Below, piece by piece: positions 1-11,945 of a stretch of DNA of 64,000 bases. The position numbers and the translations under genes are program-made. The stretch lies in the NCBI RefSeq assembly GCF_030272615.1, contig NC_081410.1:185677619-185741618 (forward strand), written 5' to 3'. Each line of letters begins with the position of its first letter. Position 1 is the stretch's first letter. The stretch is from Cryptomeria japonica (Eukaryota > Streptophyta > Pinopsida > Cupressales > Cupressaceae). A model generated the notes under the pieces. The model ran no database searches and was not told the DNA's origin. It was given only the letters and a program-made list of their open reading frames with translations.

Positions 1-173
1 AATTTAAGTATCATTTCTTGAGGGAAAAAGTGCAGAGTAAAGATGTGATATTGGAGCATGTTTCTACCAAGGAGCAGCTTGCAGATATCTTTACTAAACC
101 TCTTCCTAAGACTAATTTTTAGTATCTTAGAAGATAGCTAGGTGTTGTACCCCTTCATGAGGTCAATTGAGCA
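1..173 (+). pseudogene. pol: Copia pol 3' end (RNase H C-terminus)
   Basis: The plus strand encodes the last part of a Copia-type RNase H, including KYHFLREKV and, further on, TKEQLADIFTKPLPK, a signature found at the C-terminus of Copia pol. An in-frame TAG follows at about 118-120 and a second stop follows shortly after; similarity to the C-terminal LGV.P motif continues past both. The rest of the element lies left of the window. The same domain occurs intact enough to compare at 39944-40387. Confidence 0.85.
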
Positions 174-1534
174 TGATGTATTGTGCATCAGTCATGGAGC
201 TACTTGCAGAATGTTACAACAGGATTGGTATAGGAGTGGAGTTATTCCATAGGGGCAACATCAAGTTGTAGGTTGTTGATATTGAATAGTGACGTTTGAC
301 ATTGTTGTCAAAGGGGGAGAAGAACTATATGATTATGGGGAGAAGAATTGTATGATTGATAGAGAGAAGATCTACAACTAGCTACCAACTAAAGAAATGG
401 AGAGTACATGGTAAAATGTAAACCAAGATTCCTATTCACAATCATAGAAATCAATGGTATTGATATTTGTATTGTCATCAATGCCTAAGGGGGATATTTT
501 TGTCATTTACAAGAAGTTTTCATTGATGTCAATTAATCGGTAATGATGGGTATGTCCAAAATCATGGTGTGCCAAAACAGGACCTTAAGTGGCAATGAAA
601 TTTCAGAAAATCAGAGTTATGCAACTTGACATGAAAATTTGAATAAGTTGTGAACATTATTTTTAAAATATGTAAGAAGATAATCTATAGAAAATTGAAT
701 GTAGTTTCTAAGCTATTAGTTGTTTTTTGAAAAAAATAAAATCCTATTTGATGAAAATTTTAAATTTCAATGCAGTGTTACTAAAATTTCAAGAAAAAAA
801 TAAGAAGTAGATGTATGTCTGACCACTCCAATCACAATAAAATCATAATATTTTTTTATAATATTTATAATATAAGTATTAGACTCATGTTTGGATGTGA
901 CACATAATTTTTTATAAAGTAAATAATTATTTATGATTTTTTTACTACAACTTTTTTATAAATTTAGAAACTCCTACGTCTGACCACCTTAACTTGGTCA
1001 AAATCTTATGATTTTTTTTATAAAATTTTTTCCTTATAGTAGACGAAGCATAGGATGTGATGCATGTTTCGGATTCAAAGAATGTTATATCATTTGAAAG
1101 TTATGAGTGTTTTTTAATCAGTCTATCAATCAAAACTATTGTCAGAATTCAATTAGAAAATAAATAATAATTATTTATTAAAGTCAAAATAAGATAAGCC
1201 TTATATTGTTGGAAAGATGAGAACGTCCTTAAAAAACCCTTTTTGTTTTATCAATTTTGGCTAAAAAAAAAGTCACCAGCCACCAGTGTAAAGTCTGGAA
1301 AATCAAGGAATACTGAAAAACACGTTTTTTCAATTGACTTTCCAGGCTTGTCACTTCCATGCCAAATCCCATAGTATTTCCGAGCCAACATTTAAAATTT
1401 GAAATTTGTACAACAAAAATCAAATCCGATTATATCAGATATTTGATTTTAATAATTAAATTTGCACATAATTAATCTATTGTTTATTAATATTTTAATA
1501 TATTAATTTGTAAATAAATTAGTATATGATATTA
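174..1534. other. AT-rich non-coding stretch after Copia pol
   Basis: No gene is seen. Purine runs of PPT type occur at 310-320 (AAAGGGGGAGA) and 486-496 (TAAGGGGGATA), as expected downstream of pol in Sirevirus-like Copia elements. An LTR probably starts near 496, but no TG..CA pair could be fixed. The remainder is very AT-rich with short A and T runs. Confidence 0.5.
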
Positions 1535-1580
1535 GGGAGAGAGAGATAGAGGGGGAGTGGGGGAAGAGAGAGAGAGATTA

Positions 1581-1649
<69 letters not shown>

Positions 1650-1725
1650 TGAGGGTGAAGGGAGAGAGAGATGGGGAGAGGGAAGGGAGAGAGAGATAGA
1701 GAGATTAGGAGAGATGGAGAGAGAG
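1535..1725. repeat. (GA)n microsatellite
   Basis: This is a GA-rich tract with a pure core of about 32 dinucleotides at 1583-1646, flanked by interrupted GAGAGA runs on both sides. It abuts the open reading frame that starts at 1730. Read in that frame the tract would give Arg-Glu repeats, so its boundary with coding sequence is not sharp. Confidence 0.95.
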
Positions 1726-1729
1726 ATTA

Positions 1730-2461
1730 TTGAAGGAGGGTACTATAGACAAGGGAATAATTGATCAATCAATTATAGTATTGCATAATTTAATCCCTTA
1801 TTATAAGATTGAAGATGGAGCAAGCCCTTCCGACAATCTCAAGACTCTAACAGAACATATTTATAATAATTTTCAATCTCTGAGACAAATTGCAAACCGA
1901 CGGGCTTTAGAAATATTCACTACAACTAAAAGAGCATCCTTTGACCAGATCATAGAAATAGAGAAAAAGAAAATTGAGGCCAAACTCATTCTTATTGATG
2001 TTTCTTTAAAACAAGTTACAAATATCTATAGGGTCTATTGTAACATAGGAATTCTTATAGCAAATGTAGATAGCAGACTAAAGGAGTTATATGATAAGGT
2101 AGCTAGAATTGCAAACTCTTTTGATGGATTGAATACATTAACAACATCTATTGATGGAAAAAATTTGTCCTTGGAGAACCAATTTTTTGCTTTCGAGAAG
2201 GAGAGAGATAAATTCATTAGGAGAGAAAGTCTTGGAGGATTGATGAGTCCCAGATTAGATTCATTGGATGTTCATAAGAGAGAGTGCATGGACGTGATTG
2301 ATAAAACCACACCAACAAATGTCAAGGAGAAGGAAACACTTGTGCACTTATTAAGTGGAATAGCATCCATATCTAATACCTTCAAAACTGACTGGGATAC
2401 ATATCTTCAATTGTTGGATAAAGGTTACCCAAAATTTTTGAAGTTGGTCAAGCTCCTATGA
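1730..2461 (+). pseudogene. ORF2 C-terminal part, non-autonomous element A
   Basis: An open frame of 243 codons without an ATG near its start; the frame is open upstream into the GA tract, so this is a 5'-truncated piece. The product is helical and charged, with Leu/Ile heptad-like spacing (for example EIEKKKIEAKLILIDVSLKQ), and no catalytic motif. Layout and position match the end of ORF2 in element C (about 28866-29645): an I-D-L-P segment, then a long helical region, then a stop shortly before a GCCAAAGGGGGAG tract and an LTR. I infer that it is the ORF2 C-terminal domain of the same family. Function is unknown; a structural or packaging role is only a guess. Confidence 0.6.
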
Positions 2462-2523
2462 AATTAACAGTATTCATTTATTCTTTTGTTTTGAATTCTT
2501 TCAATTCTTTCACCGGTCTTTGG

Positions 2524-2699
2524 CATTGATGCCAAAGGGGGAGAGTATGTATATATGTGAAAAATATCAGAAAATATCACATGGGAAGGACATCAGGATA
2601 TCATAAGGAGTGTATTTCTCAGGGGGAGCATATTTTAGTGGAGCCGACAGGGAATCCATTTTTCACATGAGTGTTGCCATCAATGCCAAAGGGGGAGAT
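2524..2699 (+). other. Duplicated polypurine tracts of element A
   Basis: Two similar purine tracts sit between the ORF2 stop and the 3' LTR: GATGCCAAAGGGGGAGAG near 2528-2545 and CCAAAGGGGGAGAT at 2686-2699. The second directly abuts the LTR and is the likely plus-strand primer site. The upstream copy is typical of Sirevirus-like 3' regions, which often contain several PPT-like tracts. Confidence 0.8.
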
Positions 2700-3610
2700 T
2701 GTTGGAAATTGACACTCATCAAATTCATTTTTTTGTCATTGATGGCAACAAGATTAGATGGAAGTCATTTACCGACATTAGGGGGCATATACCGGTAGAC
2801 ACCGACATTGGAGTATCTAGTCCTACATTGGTACCAACACCGGCATTGGCATCAGTACTTGAAGGAATCCAACATCAAGGGATCTTTATTTAGAAAATCA
2901 TTTTGCAATTATTGTCGAGGCTGAAATTGAATATCTTTTGTAATGCATTGTAAGATGACATAAGGCACATTGTTTGTAATGGGTATATAGATCAGTCTGC
3001 TAGGTCATTTTGAATGTCATAGGATGTGACATAGGTGAAATAGAATATATAAAAACTGTATAATGTGAAGTATATGTATGTAGATCATTTGTATGTGAAT
3101 TTTATATCATGCAATGATTTGTAGATAGTTTGGATAGCATTCTTGGAGGAGACGAGATACCGGTAGTAGTGTTTAGAGTTTATGAATCGGTACAGAGCAG
3201 AGCTAGAACCAAAACTCTATTTGGCATAGCAGATGTAGTTTTGAGTTTATTTTTATTGTTTTACTTTAGCAGAAGATTGTATTCAATGAGACTCTTTAGT
3301 GATGAGCAATATGCTCTAGGCAATGTGCCTTCCTACATGTGCAAGCCCCCATTATATGTAATATCCTTTCATATGGCCAGTGAACTGATATTGTGGGTCA
3401 CAAATCCCATCGTGGTTTTTCCTCTTGGAGGTTTTCCATGTAAAAACTCTATGTGTTATGGTGTTCATTTATGTGGATGGTTTATTTTCTTCATGCGATA
3501 TGTTTATTTGTTTACTGGTTTATATGTGTATGGTATAAAAGGGTAAAATCTTGTGTTACCGGCAAAACGCTGATTCACCCCCCCCTTCTTAGTGTTCTTG
3601 GATCCCAACA
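2700..3610 (+). repeat. 3' LTR of element A
   Basis: The LTR runs from TGTTGGAAATTGAC to GGATCCCAACA and follows the PPT directly. A TATA-like ATATATAAAA lies near 3044-3053. Near its end a C-tract (about 3577-3587) forms the loop of a predicted hairpin with arms AACGCTGA (3566-3573) and TTAGTGTT (3589-3596); all eight positions pair if G.U is allowed. It is the same family as the inverted LTR at 5772-6666. The right end abuts element F, and no target-site duplication can be tested because the left LTR is outside the window or lost. Confidence 0.85.
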
Positions 3611-4242
3611 TAAATGCAGGAGATCAAAACAATGTTTAGACGATTGTATTAAGTTACCTTGTATCCAATAATCATGCTACCAAATCTAATGTCTCTATCT
3701 ATGATGGTGCTAACCCTCATTGATCGTCGGTTCAAAGTTGTGTCGGTGAGTTTGGTAACCTGATCATTAGAAATATTCTTCTCTGGATGCTAACCAATCT
3801 GTGGCAAATCAGTGATGACCCTAATGGCCTCCTTCGAGATCTTATAAGGTCTATCCAACTAGATGAATTCTCCATGCACTCTTCTCAAAACATATTTGAT
3901 AGTCTCATTCTTAGATTCAGGAATATCCATAATTTCAGTATACTCTAGATCCTCAATATGCTTGTACTAAGGCTTGATCTTTTTGGAGTCTCCCATTAAC
4001 TCTCTCATATACATTCTCTTAATATCACTAGTACTCAAATCTTAAATGTGGAAGTGACTGTATGCTCTAACATCTTCCACATATACAACTCCTTCTAGCA
4101 CATGGGAAAAAGCGCCAACCAAATCATCCAAGGTGGCAATATGCAGACATTGTTTGAAAATTAGCCTAGGATGATTCTTAACCTTGACAACAGTAGGATT
4201 TGAAATAAAAGTAGGTGAAAATGATGATCTTGCTTCCATCAT
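3611..4242 (-). pseudogene. ORF2 N-terminal part, non-autonomous element F
   Basis: The minus strand starts with ATG at 4242 and encodes a protein whose first 66 residues match the ORF2 start of element D (57751 downward): both have SNPTVV/ANPTVV, then HPR(L/P)(I/V)FK, then a DD..GAFS motif, then AY.ED..Y.H.HI-like residues. A stop at 4042 and further stops and shifts follow. The frame is cut off at 3611 where the plus-strand LTR of element A begins. No known enzyme motif is visible. Confidence 0.7.
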
Positions 4243-4739
4243 GAAAGATAAATACTTGAGAAATAGTTGTCTATGAAACCCTAAAGAACTCTTCTGATCA
4301 CTGGTGTTGAAGAAGATATCAAATTGTATTGAATTGCCTTAGACTCACTCTGAATTGCTCTTAATCGCTCTGAATGCAAGGATATAAAAAATGAAGTGGA
4401 TTCAACCTTTTAACCTCCAAGAAACCCTAATCTATCATTGATATGAATGACTTTTGGTGAAAGATACCAAATCTCAGTCGAACATCTCCATGCCAGATAA
4501 GCATTTCCAATGTTTGGAACATCTTCCAGAACCTCTTTCTAGCATGTTCATGAAATTTTCCTACCCCTAAGGCATCTACCTTAGTTACTAGATGAGATTC
4601 CTGTTAGTTTAAGAGCAACCTCTTCTGTCCGTGGAGTAACTGGGGCATTCCCATTTGCTGATTGATCATCTAACTTCCTAACCCATTTCTTGATATGATC
4701 TTGCTAAATTTCATTGACCTTCTCTTTTCCCTTATCATT

Positions 4740-5735
4740 TTATCCATCATTGTTAACCGATGGATTTCTTCTTCTACAAAATTTAGCTATGTGTTCAACC
4801 TTTTTGCATGCATAACATGAAAATTGTTCTTTTGAATTGCTTTGTTATAACCGGTATAATTGTTTGACCTGCGCTGATTAGCTATATATCCAAATTTTCC
4901 ACATGCATAACATTTAACATTCATTCTGCAATCTTCTGTCTTATGACCATACTTATTGCATTTAGAACATTGACTGGGAGCATAATTATAGTTTTGATTT
5001 TCTCTATTTCTACATTGCCTAGCCATGTGACCAAATTTATTACAAACAAAGTATCTGCCATTAAATTTATAAGCATTAAGTTGGCTTACCGGTGCCTTCT
5101 AATTTTGATCTTCATTTGCAGTACCGGAGCTTTGACCTTGTTCAAATACAAACCCACTAGAATCTCTATTCTGTCTTTGAATTTTCAATAATTCATCAAG
5201 TTGTGCTGAACTAACCTTGAATTTGTCCTTGTACTCACTTGCAATAGTCAGATCATCTCTCTTAGAATTATCATTTGTCTCTCAAGTTCTTGTTCATTAC
5301 TCTGGGATTGCACTAAGTCTGTTCTCAACATATCATTTTCATGAACCAACTGGATGCATTCTTTAGATCTATATTTCAAAGATCTCCCAAAGTTTTCTTC
5401 ATTCATCTTCCGGTCTTCAATCTCCTTTGGCATCCTCATAGTTAGGGATTGCATTTCATTCCTCATGACCATGTTCTCATGACTCAACTTATGACATCTT
5501 TCATTAAGGGCATCTTTCTCATCATTATCCTGATTTTGCAGAAGTTCCTTCCTCCTAGCTTGAACAAATGGCAGGCTCTCCTATAGGATAAGAATGAATT
5601 CCTGAGAAGAATTCAATTTATCTTGTAACTTCAATTTCTTCATCCTTTCACCATCATAATCTTCAAGTGCTATCTCAAGTTGCTTCTCCAAAATCATATC
5701 CATGGATTCTGGATTCAGGATCTCCCTCAAGCTAT
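4740..5735 (-). pseudogene. Gag-like ORF1 of element F (coiled coil + zinc knuckles)
   Basis: Read on the minus strand from near the PBS, the frame begins with a helical, charged region (REILNPE, then LEKQLEIALEDYD, then long E/K/L/M-rich heptads) and ends with CCHC zinc knuckles: CSKCNKYGHKTEDC intact, a preceding YFVCNKFGHMARQC with the first Cys lost, and CYACGKFGYIANQ degraded. Stops and at least two frameshifts break it. Layout matches ORF1 of elements C and D. Zinc knuckles in this position bind RNA during packaging of retroelement RNA; the coiled coil suggests self-assembly. Confidence 0.75.
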
Positions 5736-5757
5736 CAAACTTCCTCTGAGGCACAAG

Positions 5758-5769
5758 TCTCTGATACCA
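5758..5769 (-). other. Primer binding site of element F
   Basis: On the minus strand TGGTATCAGAGA follows the LTR end after a two-base spacer. It matches the initiator-methionine tRNA 3' end site used by most plant LTR elements (TGGTATCAGAGC) except for the last base. Confidence 0.85.
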
Positions 5770-5771
5770 AT

Positions 5772-6666
5772 TGTTGCAATCCAAGAACACTGAGAGGGGG
5801 GGTGAATCAATGTTCTACAAGAATGATCAATTTTAACCTTATTAAAACATGCATTCACCAACCAGTAAACCATTACATATAAGATTGAAAGAAGAAAAGT
5901 AATCAATAAGCCAATCACATAAATGAATACCATAACACAAAGAATTTTACATGGAAAATCTCAAAGAGGAAAAACCACGGTGGGATTTATGACCCACAAT
6001 ATCAATCCACTGTCTAGATGAAAATATATTACAAAATATGGGGGCTTGCACTTGCAGGAAGGCTTATAGCCTAGAGCACACTACTCATCACAAAGGATTC
6101 TCACTAACTACAATCACTTTGAATAATAAAACATAAAACTGAACTCATATAATGCATCTGCTATGCCTGATTGAGTTTTGGTTCAAGCTCTATCTGTTCC
6201 AGTTCTGGTACCCTAAACCCTTACTAGAATAAGCTCTTACATAATCAACATTCATCACATTAAAAATATCACTCTCATATCCTCTTAACCTCACATATCA
6301 CAAAATTATCCAATCAACTGACCTATATACCCTTACAATTCTTCATGCCTTATGTCAGCTTACATAGATAATTACAAAATGAATATAAATGTTGGCTCAA
6401 TTACATATATACATAAATATAAAAATCAATTGCCGATTGTTAGATCTCCCAAATTATGTCGTCCTCTAATGCCGGTATCCTGTGTAAGTCATGTTGGCCT
6501 CCAATGCCGGTACCCAAAGAATCCTTGTACTGGTGAAGATACTTGTCGGTGCCAGTGCCAGTGAAGTGTCTGTCGATAAACAACCAAACTAAAATATGAA
6601 TGTCAGAACATGTTTTCATCAATGACAACATATTGAAACCAATCAAATGAGTGTCATTTGCCAACA
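5772..6666 (-). repeat. 5' LTR of element F
   Basis: On the plus strand it reads TGTTGCAATCC to TGCCAACA; the PBS on its left shows that it is the 5' LTR of a minus-strand element. It carries the family hairpin: arms AGAACACTGA (5784-5793) and TCAATGTTCT (5807-5816) around a G-tract, ten pairs with one wobble. A core near 5945-5990 (GGAAAAACCACGGTGGGA, then GACCCACAAT) is shared with LTRs of element D, Copia I and solo LTR M. Same family as 2700-3610 but inverted. Confidence 0.88.
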
Positions 6667-7235
6667 CAACTTCTTTGTGATGACTCTAAATATTGCAACA
6701 AACTCATGGGGTTTACAACTCTTTTTTTATCAAACTAAGAAAGAAAACTTTAATGGACTTGGTCAAACAAAGACATAGATTGTTGAAAACCCTCAACTCT
6801 AACTTGGAGGCCTTCTCACAACATATTAAATGTGTTTTTCATTGGATGTTCAATACTATGACACACACAAAAATTCTAACTTGTTTTGAGACTACCTATG
6901 TTACTATGACTACCATAAATAGTCCTCTTAAGACAGTCAAAACATAACTTGTATAAAGCCTTCAAAGGTGATTAAAACCACTTGGATTAGGTCTGTAGGA
7001 CCTCTCTCCACATTTTAATTTTACTACGTGTGCCAAACAACTAATCTAGACTTTGGTCTATCCACTTTTGTCTCTTGTTGTCTTGACTCTTTAACCCATG
7101 CACTACAATCAAACCTATAGCCACCTCAAAGCATTTGAAAAAATCATCATTAGACCTTGCAACCTTGGTATATGATACAAAATGTTTTCATGGTTCTCTC
7201 CACCTATTTATAGGATTTTTTACTAGTGGAGGGCC
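6667..7235. other. No gene seen
   Basis: AT-rich sequence between two LTRs, without a coding frame of recognisable origin, PBS or PPT. It is probably the former insertion target or decayed element DNA. Confidence 0.5.
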
Positions 7236-8469
7236 TGTTAGTAGCAACCAAGAAAGAAGACTGAGAGGGAGAGGGTGATTCAGTCTTCACTAGATTAGCA
7301 AATTTAATCACAAAAATAGATCTGATAAACTACAGTAATAAGACAAATAATCAAATTGAAAGTACAACACACAACACCAAGATTTTGATGTGGAAAACCT
7401 GGTTAAGGGAAAAAACATGATGGTAACCTACCCATAGTAAGATGATACTCTACAGTAGTATGTGAAAATATTACAATGGGGACACACATGCATTCAGGCA
7501 CACTTCCTAGAGATCACTGCTCAAAAGATAATGGCGTAGAAGGCTACAACCCTTGGGGAAGTCTCACTGACTTACAATAAGATTTGGACTACAATTCGGA
7601 AGAAATGAACTAAAATAATAGCTTCTCCAAATGCTTGATTACAGTTCTAGTTAAGCATAGTTGTCTACTCTACAACTCCAATATCTCCTCAATCTCAACA
7701 CCAAAGGATAAATATTTTGTTCACACATAAACCTCTCACTAATAATGCAAACATAACCTCGACGCATAAATTACATGACAATATCACCTATATATACAAT
7801 TCATCAACCTTGATAACAAGGTCAGCTAAACCCTCAACTCTCAATTATAAAATTACATCACATGATACAAAGATTGGCCACCAGACCAATATAATGATTT
7901 ACATAGCATAACATGGACCTAAAAAAAATTCCCAAATGCTCAACTCCACCGAAAATCATGCCAAGATCACCCGCAACACGCTACACCACCAGGAAAACCG
8001 TGTAATACAAAAATAATCCTCGGTTGATAGAAACCATCAAAAAATTGCACAACGATCAATGCAGATCACCAAAACAAATATGACACAACTAGGAAACACT
8101 AGCAAGAACATTAGAATCATCAGGAATGGTTGCGCCAACACCACTTATCAAATCAACATTTGAAAGCTCAAAAACACAACCAATAAACAACTGTCATGAA
8201 GATAGATAACTTGTAGAGAACCAAATTATGATCCATCTGAAATAAAGATACACAAGACCATCACAAGAAATATCCCAAAATCTCAACACAAGATCTAATC
8301 CCACCAGAATATACTAGAGGATATATCGAACTCTATAAAACACTGATCAACAAAACAACACCATAAACTAGATCATAAGATCTTCCCAATCTGCAATCAC
8401 CAGAGAAATACAAAGGATTATGTTGACATCAATTACAACAACATATCCTTGTAGCAGAAAATACCAACA
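7236..8469 (-). repeat. Decayed LTR K
   Basis: The left end TGTTAGTAGCAACC is followed by a perfect 9-bp stem, GAAGACTGA (7256-7264) and TCAGTCTTC (7280-7288), around a G-rich loop. The right end is ATACCAACA, the usual terminus of this LTR superfamily, followed by ATCTCC (8470-8475), a weak remnant of a minus-strand PPT. The internal core near 7390-7440 resembles the GGGAAAAA..GGTGGG core of the other LTRs. Either a 3' LTR whose internal region has decayed, or a solo LTR. The ends are by eye and less certain than those with a TSD. Confidence 0.6.
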
Positions 8470-9367
8470 ATCTCCAATAGGGCCAAGATATACATTTTAT
8501 TCACTCATTGGTTACCCTAGGTAGGGTTTCTACTAGTCAACAAAGAATTTGATATCTTTTGCAAAACTTAATGAAAATAAACCAAACCAGTTTAAAATGG
8601 AAGCTAGTTCATATCATTAACATCTATAGTCATGAGAAAGTCATAACAAGTTTATTCAATCCATACAAAAAATAAAAAATCATATTGTCATGTGGCAATC
8701 CTTCTCCAAATTCAATGCTTCATTCACAAAAATTTCATCATACAACTTATCCAACCCCTCAATTTGAGTTGGGATCACATATTTATGCATTTACAACCCT
8801 TTCCAACTACCCAACCAACCAACTAACTGAGTTATTAATCATTACAACAAATATGACAACTTTCATAGTTTTGCTTCACAACTTTTATGGAATATTGACA
8901 ACTTTTGAGCAATTTTGACAACTTTCAACAAATTGGTCTCAAATATTCCAAAATGGATCAAAATGATCCCAACTAGTCTTAATTGAACTTATTGGACCCA
9001 AAAACCACTAAACAACCCAAAAAAAAAACAAATGAGAAAATGCCCAAAATGGCACCCTATGATGCCCCTACATCACACAAGAACATCAAGATAAAAACAA
9101 GATAGGAAATGCAACATGTTTCTCATACACTCCTGACACTGCAAAAAATGATCATAGATGAGAACAATGCCCATAGATAAATATCCATCCAATTGAGATC
9201 AATATTCCATAATCATTCTACTTCAATAAACATAGCCATCTATACATGTCTGGTGCATACATGTATTCTAGACAAAAATATTGTTCACCATAATAGTTAG
9301 TAGAGATAGTAACACATTTTCAAGACCAAACAAAAGACTTTAATATTTTACAAATACATATCATTAA
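8470..9367. other. No gene seen
   Basis: AT-rich DNA with several short repeats of the kind ACAACTTT. No retroelement protein similarity is found in either strand. It may be the decayed internal part of the element that owned LTR K. Confidence 0.4.
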
Positions 9368-10000
9368 TGTTATTGAAGAGCACAAATGGACACTGAGAGG
9401 GGGGGTGAATCAGTGTATTTCAAAACTTTAAGTTTAGTGTGCAAATTTTAAGGATGTAATGCAAACATAAACACATACTCACAAGAGCACATCACATAAC
9501 ACCAGATATACAATGAAAACCCAATGTGGGAAAAACCTCGATGAGAATAGTTTCTAGAGTCTACTGCTCCAATCCAGCCTCACAATGAATAACAAATTAT
9601 AATGTTTAGGGTACCAACCCAAGGAGCACCAATCCCTGATTTTATGAACACCTACTCAAAGGAGCACCTACCCCTACTCTGAGCAACCACTCAGAGATAT
9701 ACAGTGATTGTTCAAGCTTAGAATACAATTACAAAGCCTTGTTACAAATGAGTTTTGTAACACTTACACATTTCTCATATCTTGAGAATGAATTATTCTG
9801 CCTCCTAAAGTTTTCCTCTGTTTCTCCTCCTTCATCTATCTAGTTATATTCTTCTCTCTCCTATAACATTACTCTCCAGAATGCTTTGTTCTTTCTCTGT
9901 GTTGAATCTTTATACTTCTATAAATTTTCTATGTTTTCTCTTGGAAACTACACACTCTATCTCTCTCTCTCTCTCTTAATAACAACACACCTCTCAACAA
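9368..10000 (-). repeat. LTR L, left part (right end not resolved)
   Basis: It begins TGTTATTGAAGAGC and shows the superfamily hairpin ACACTGA (9390-9396) / TCAGTGT (9410-9416) with a G-tract loop, and the AATGTGGGAAAAACC core at about 9518-9535. No PBS lies to the left, so it is not a 5' LTR attached to its internal region there. The right end could not be found; similarity to LTR-like text may continue to about 10660. Confidence 0.55.
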
Positions 10001-11344
10001 CACTTTATACAACTATCAACTAGTGGAGATATCTTTATTTTCACCTCTATCTTTGTCTCTACAACCACACCCACCAAACCGTTGAATCACATTTATAGCT
10101 ACTATTGGATTAGATCAACTTTACGCACATCATATTTTTCTTCTACTACAATCTTGAATATTTTGCTCAAGCCAGTTGTCTTGGAGGTCTGCGACTCAAG
10201 AGATTTTATTCTCTATCCTAAATAAGATCTCAGATCAGTTGCCTAAATTAAATGCATCATGTTTATCTTCAGATCATTTTTTGTACTTGGATTACTAAGT
10301 TTAGTAATCTTCCTCCTACCCAAAATGATCTGCAATCTTTCCTCGAGTCGCATAGCATGCCCGCAACTCGGTCACCATTAATGTGCCTTTCATCCTCTCT
10401 AAAAAGTTTGACAACTACCGCACTAAAATCTGTTGTCACCAACTTTTGCATATCTGATTCATTATTTTTTCATTGAGGGTCCTCATGTCTTCATCTTCTT
10501 CGTCCAGTTCAGATGGTCGAGGTCAATCGGCCTCTATATAGATTATTTTTCTTATCAGCATGCATAAATCTTTTTATTCAGTGTCCAAGTCACTTGGTCA
10601 ATCCTACTCAATCATCCATGTGGACCTCTGAGTCTATCGACTTTGTCATGCCCACTCTTGGGCACGAACGGAATTTTTTTTTTTTTTTAAATACTTAACT
10701 AATTATCGACTAACAAATTTGAAATTAATGCAACCTAGTGCGATTAACTTAAATAAATAATGCATTCTGAATTAGGTCATAACTATGTTTGAGTCAATCA
10801 GGTAATTAAATCCAATTTAGGAAGAGAGGGTAACTAAGATAACAATGAACTAAAATTTCTCCCAAAACGGAAATTCACTAAGCTTCATTAATAAATAATT
10901 AATATCCCAAAATGGTGAATTAATCTCGACCATATACTTTTTAAAATTTACCTTATTTATCTATCTTAATCCACTAGGATTCCTAATTTAATTATCCTGG
11001 TAATTTAAAACACCTTAATTAATTGAAGCCCCCATAGTCTAAAATCACTTTACTAAAATAAAATCCTCTTGGAATAATATACTTTATTTAATTTAGACCC
11101 CCATAATTTAAAATTACGTTATAATCATATACTTAACTTGGTCCTCTTTGGCCCTACAAAAATTTAGTGGCCACACCCCTATATTATTCTTTTTTTTAAA
11201 AAAAAATAAATCTAATCCACCTATGTATTTAAATCATCTTATATCGTTCCTCCTTCTTATGCCCAATATTAACAAGTGTACAAAACTTATCTTCACTTTT
11301 CATCAATTTTAATTCCGATTAAATATCAATACAATCCTACTTAG
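10001..11344. other. AT-rich non-coding stretch
   Basis: No gene seen. The part up to about 10660 contains an ACTTGGTCAAT .. CATGTGGAC text weakly repeated at 15448-15470, so it may be the tail of LTR L or of a related repeat. From 10670 (a T-run) to 11340 the DNA is A/T-rich, without coding similarity. Confidence 0.4.
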
Positions 11345-11505
11345 ATGAATATATATGTATATATATATACATGTATATATATATATAAATATACATTTTT
11401 ACGAAATTATCTATGCACATAGTTTTTTTTTAGATATTTATATATATATATACATTAATATATATATATATATATAAATATATATATATAACTATTTTTA
11501 TTTTA
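11345..11505. repeat. (TA)n tracts
   Basis: Three interrupted TA/TATATG runs separated by short AT-rich spacers. Ordinary AT microsatellite; no promoter claim is made from TATA strings here. Confidence 0.9.
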
Positions 11506-11575
11506 TTCCATTTAATAATTGTTATAAACCCCATATCACAAAATACCTCACATGCTTATTTGATTTGAGAGTGTT

Positions 11576-11603
11576 GCCCTAACCCGAAAATTAGGGTTAG
11601 GGC
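11576..11603. repeat. Telomere-like inverted repeat
   Basis: GCCCTAACCC and GGGTTAGGGC form a perfect 10-bp stem around the 8-base loop GAAAATTA. The arms look like TTAGGG-type telomere units, two per arm, but plants usually use TTTAGGG, so this may be chance or a small promoter-like telo-box pair rather than a telomere relic. Confidence 0.85.
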
Positions 11604-11638
11604 GAACACGCTAATGCCCCATTCTTATCTTTTTTTTT

Positions 11639-11945
11639 ATGTGTGCGGGTTGTGAGCAGGGGAAGGGGATCGGCGGCCGAGAGGAAGCGCGCGGGGCGGC
11701 CAAATGCCAACCCCTCCCTCATTTCATTTCCCTGCAAGTTTTTTTTTTATTTGCGTTAAACACGGCGTTGGGGGGAAAGAGAGCGGTGGTGCGGGGAGCA
11801 CCGCAGCGCGGCTCCGCCGGCTGCGGACGCCGTCGCCCGCAGGCTGCGGCCCCCGCAGTCTGCGGACGGCACCGCCCGCAGTCTGCGGGTGCCGCAAGCT
11901 GCGGCCGCCGCCGCCTGCGAGCGCAGCCCCCGCGGTCTGAGCGCT
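11639..11945. repeat. Isolated CpG-rich patch with CTGCGG palindromes
   Basis: About 300 bp of strongly G+C-rich, CpG-dense DNA in an otherwise AT-rich region. It contains four 13-bp near-palindromes of the form CCGCAGNCTGCGG at 11837, 11853, 11876 and 11892 (spacing 16, 23, 16). Both strands have open frames, as expected from GC-rich DNA without stops, and the products are Arg/Pro/Ala-rich with no domain, so I do not call a gene. A short palindrome AGGGGTT-A-AACCCCT lies just downstream at 11985-11999. Confidence 0.75.

Noticed and set aside
7231-8484. GGGCC before LTR K and again at 8480-8484 as a target-site duplication.
   Set aside because: The right copy is ten bases inside the expected flank; placing the LTR end at 8479 gives a non-CA terminus that breaks the family pattern.
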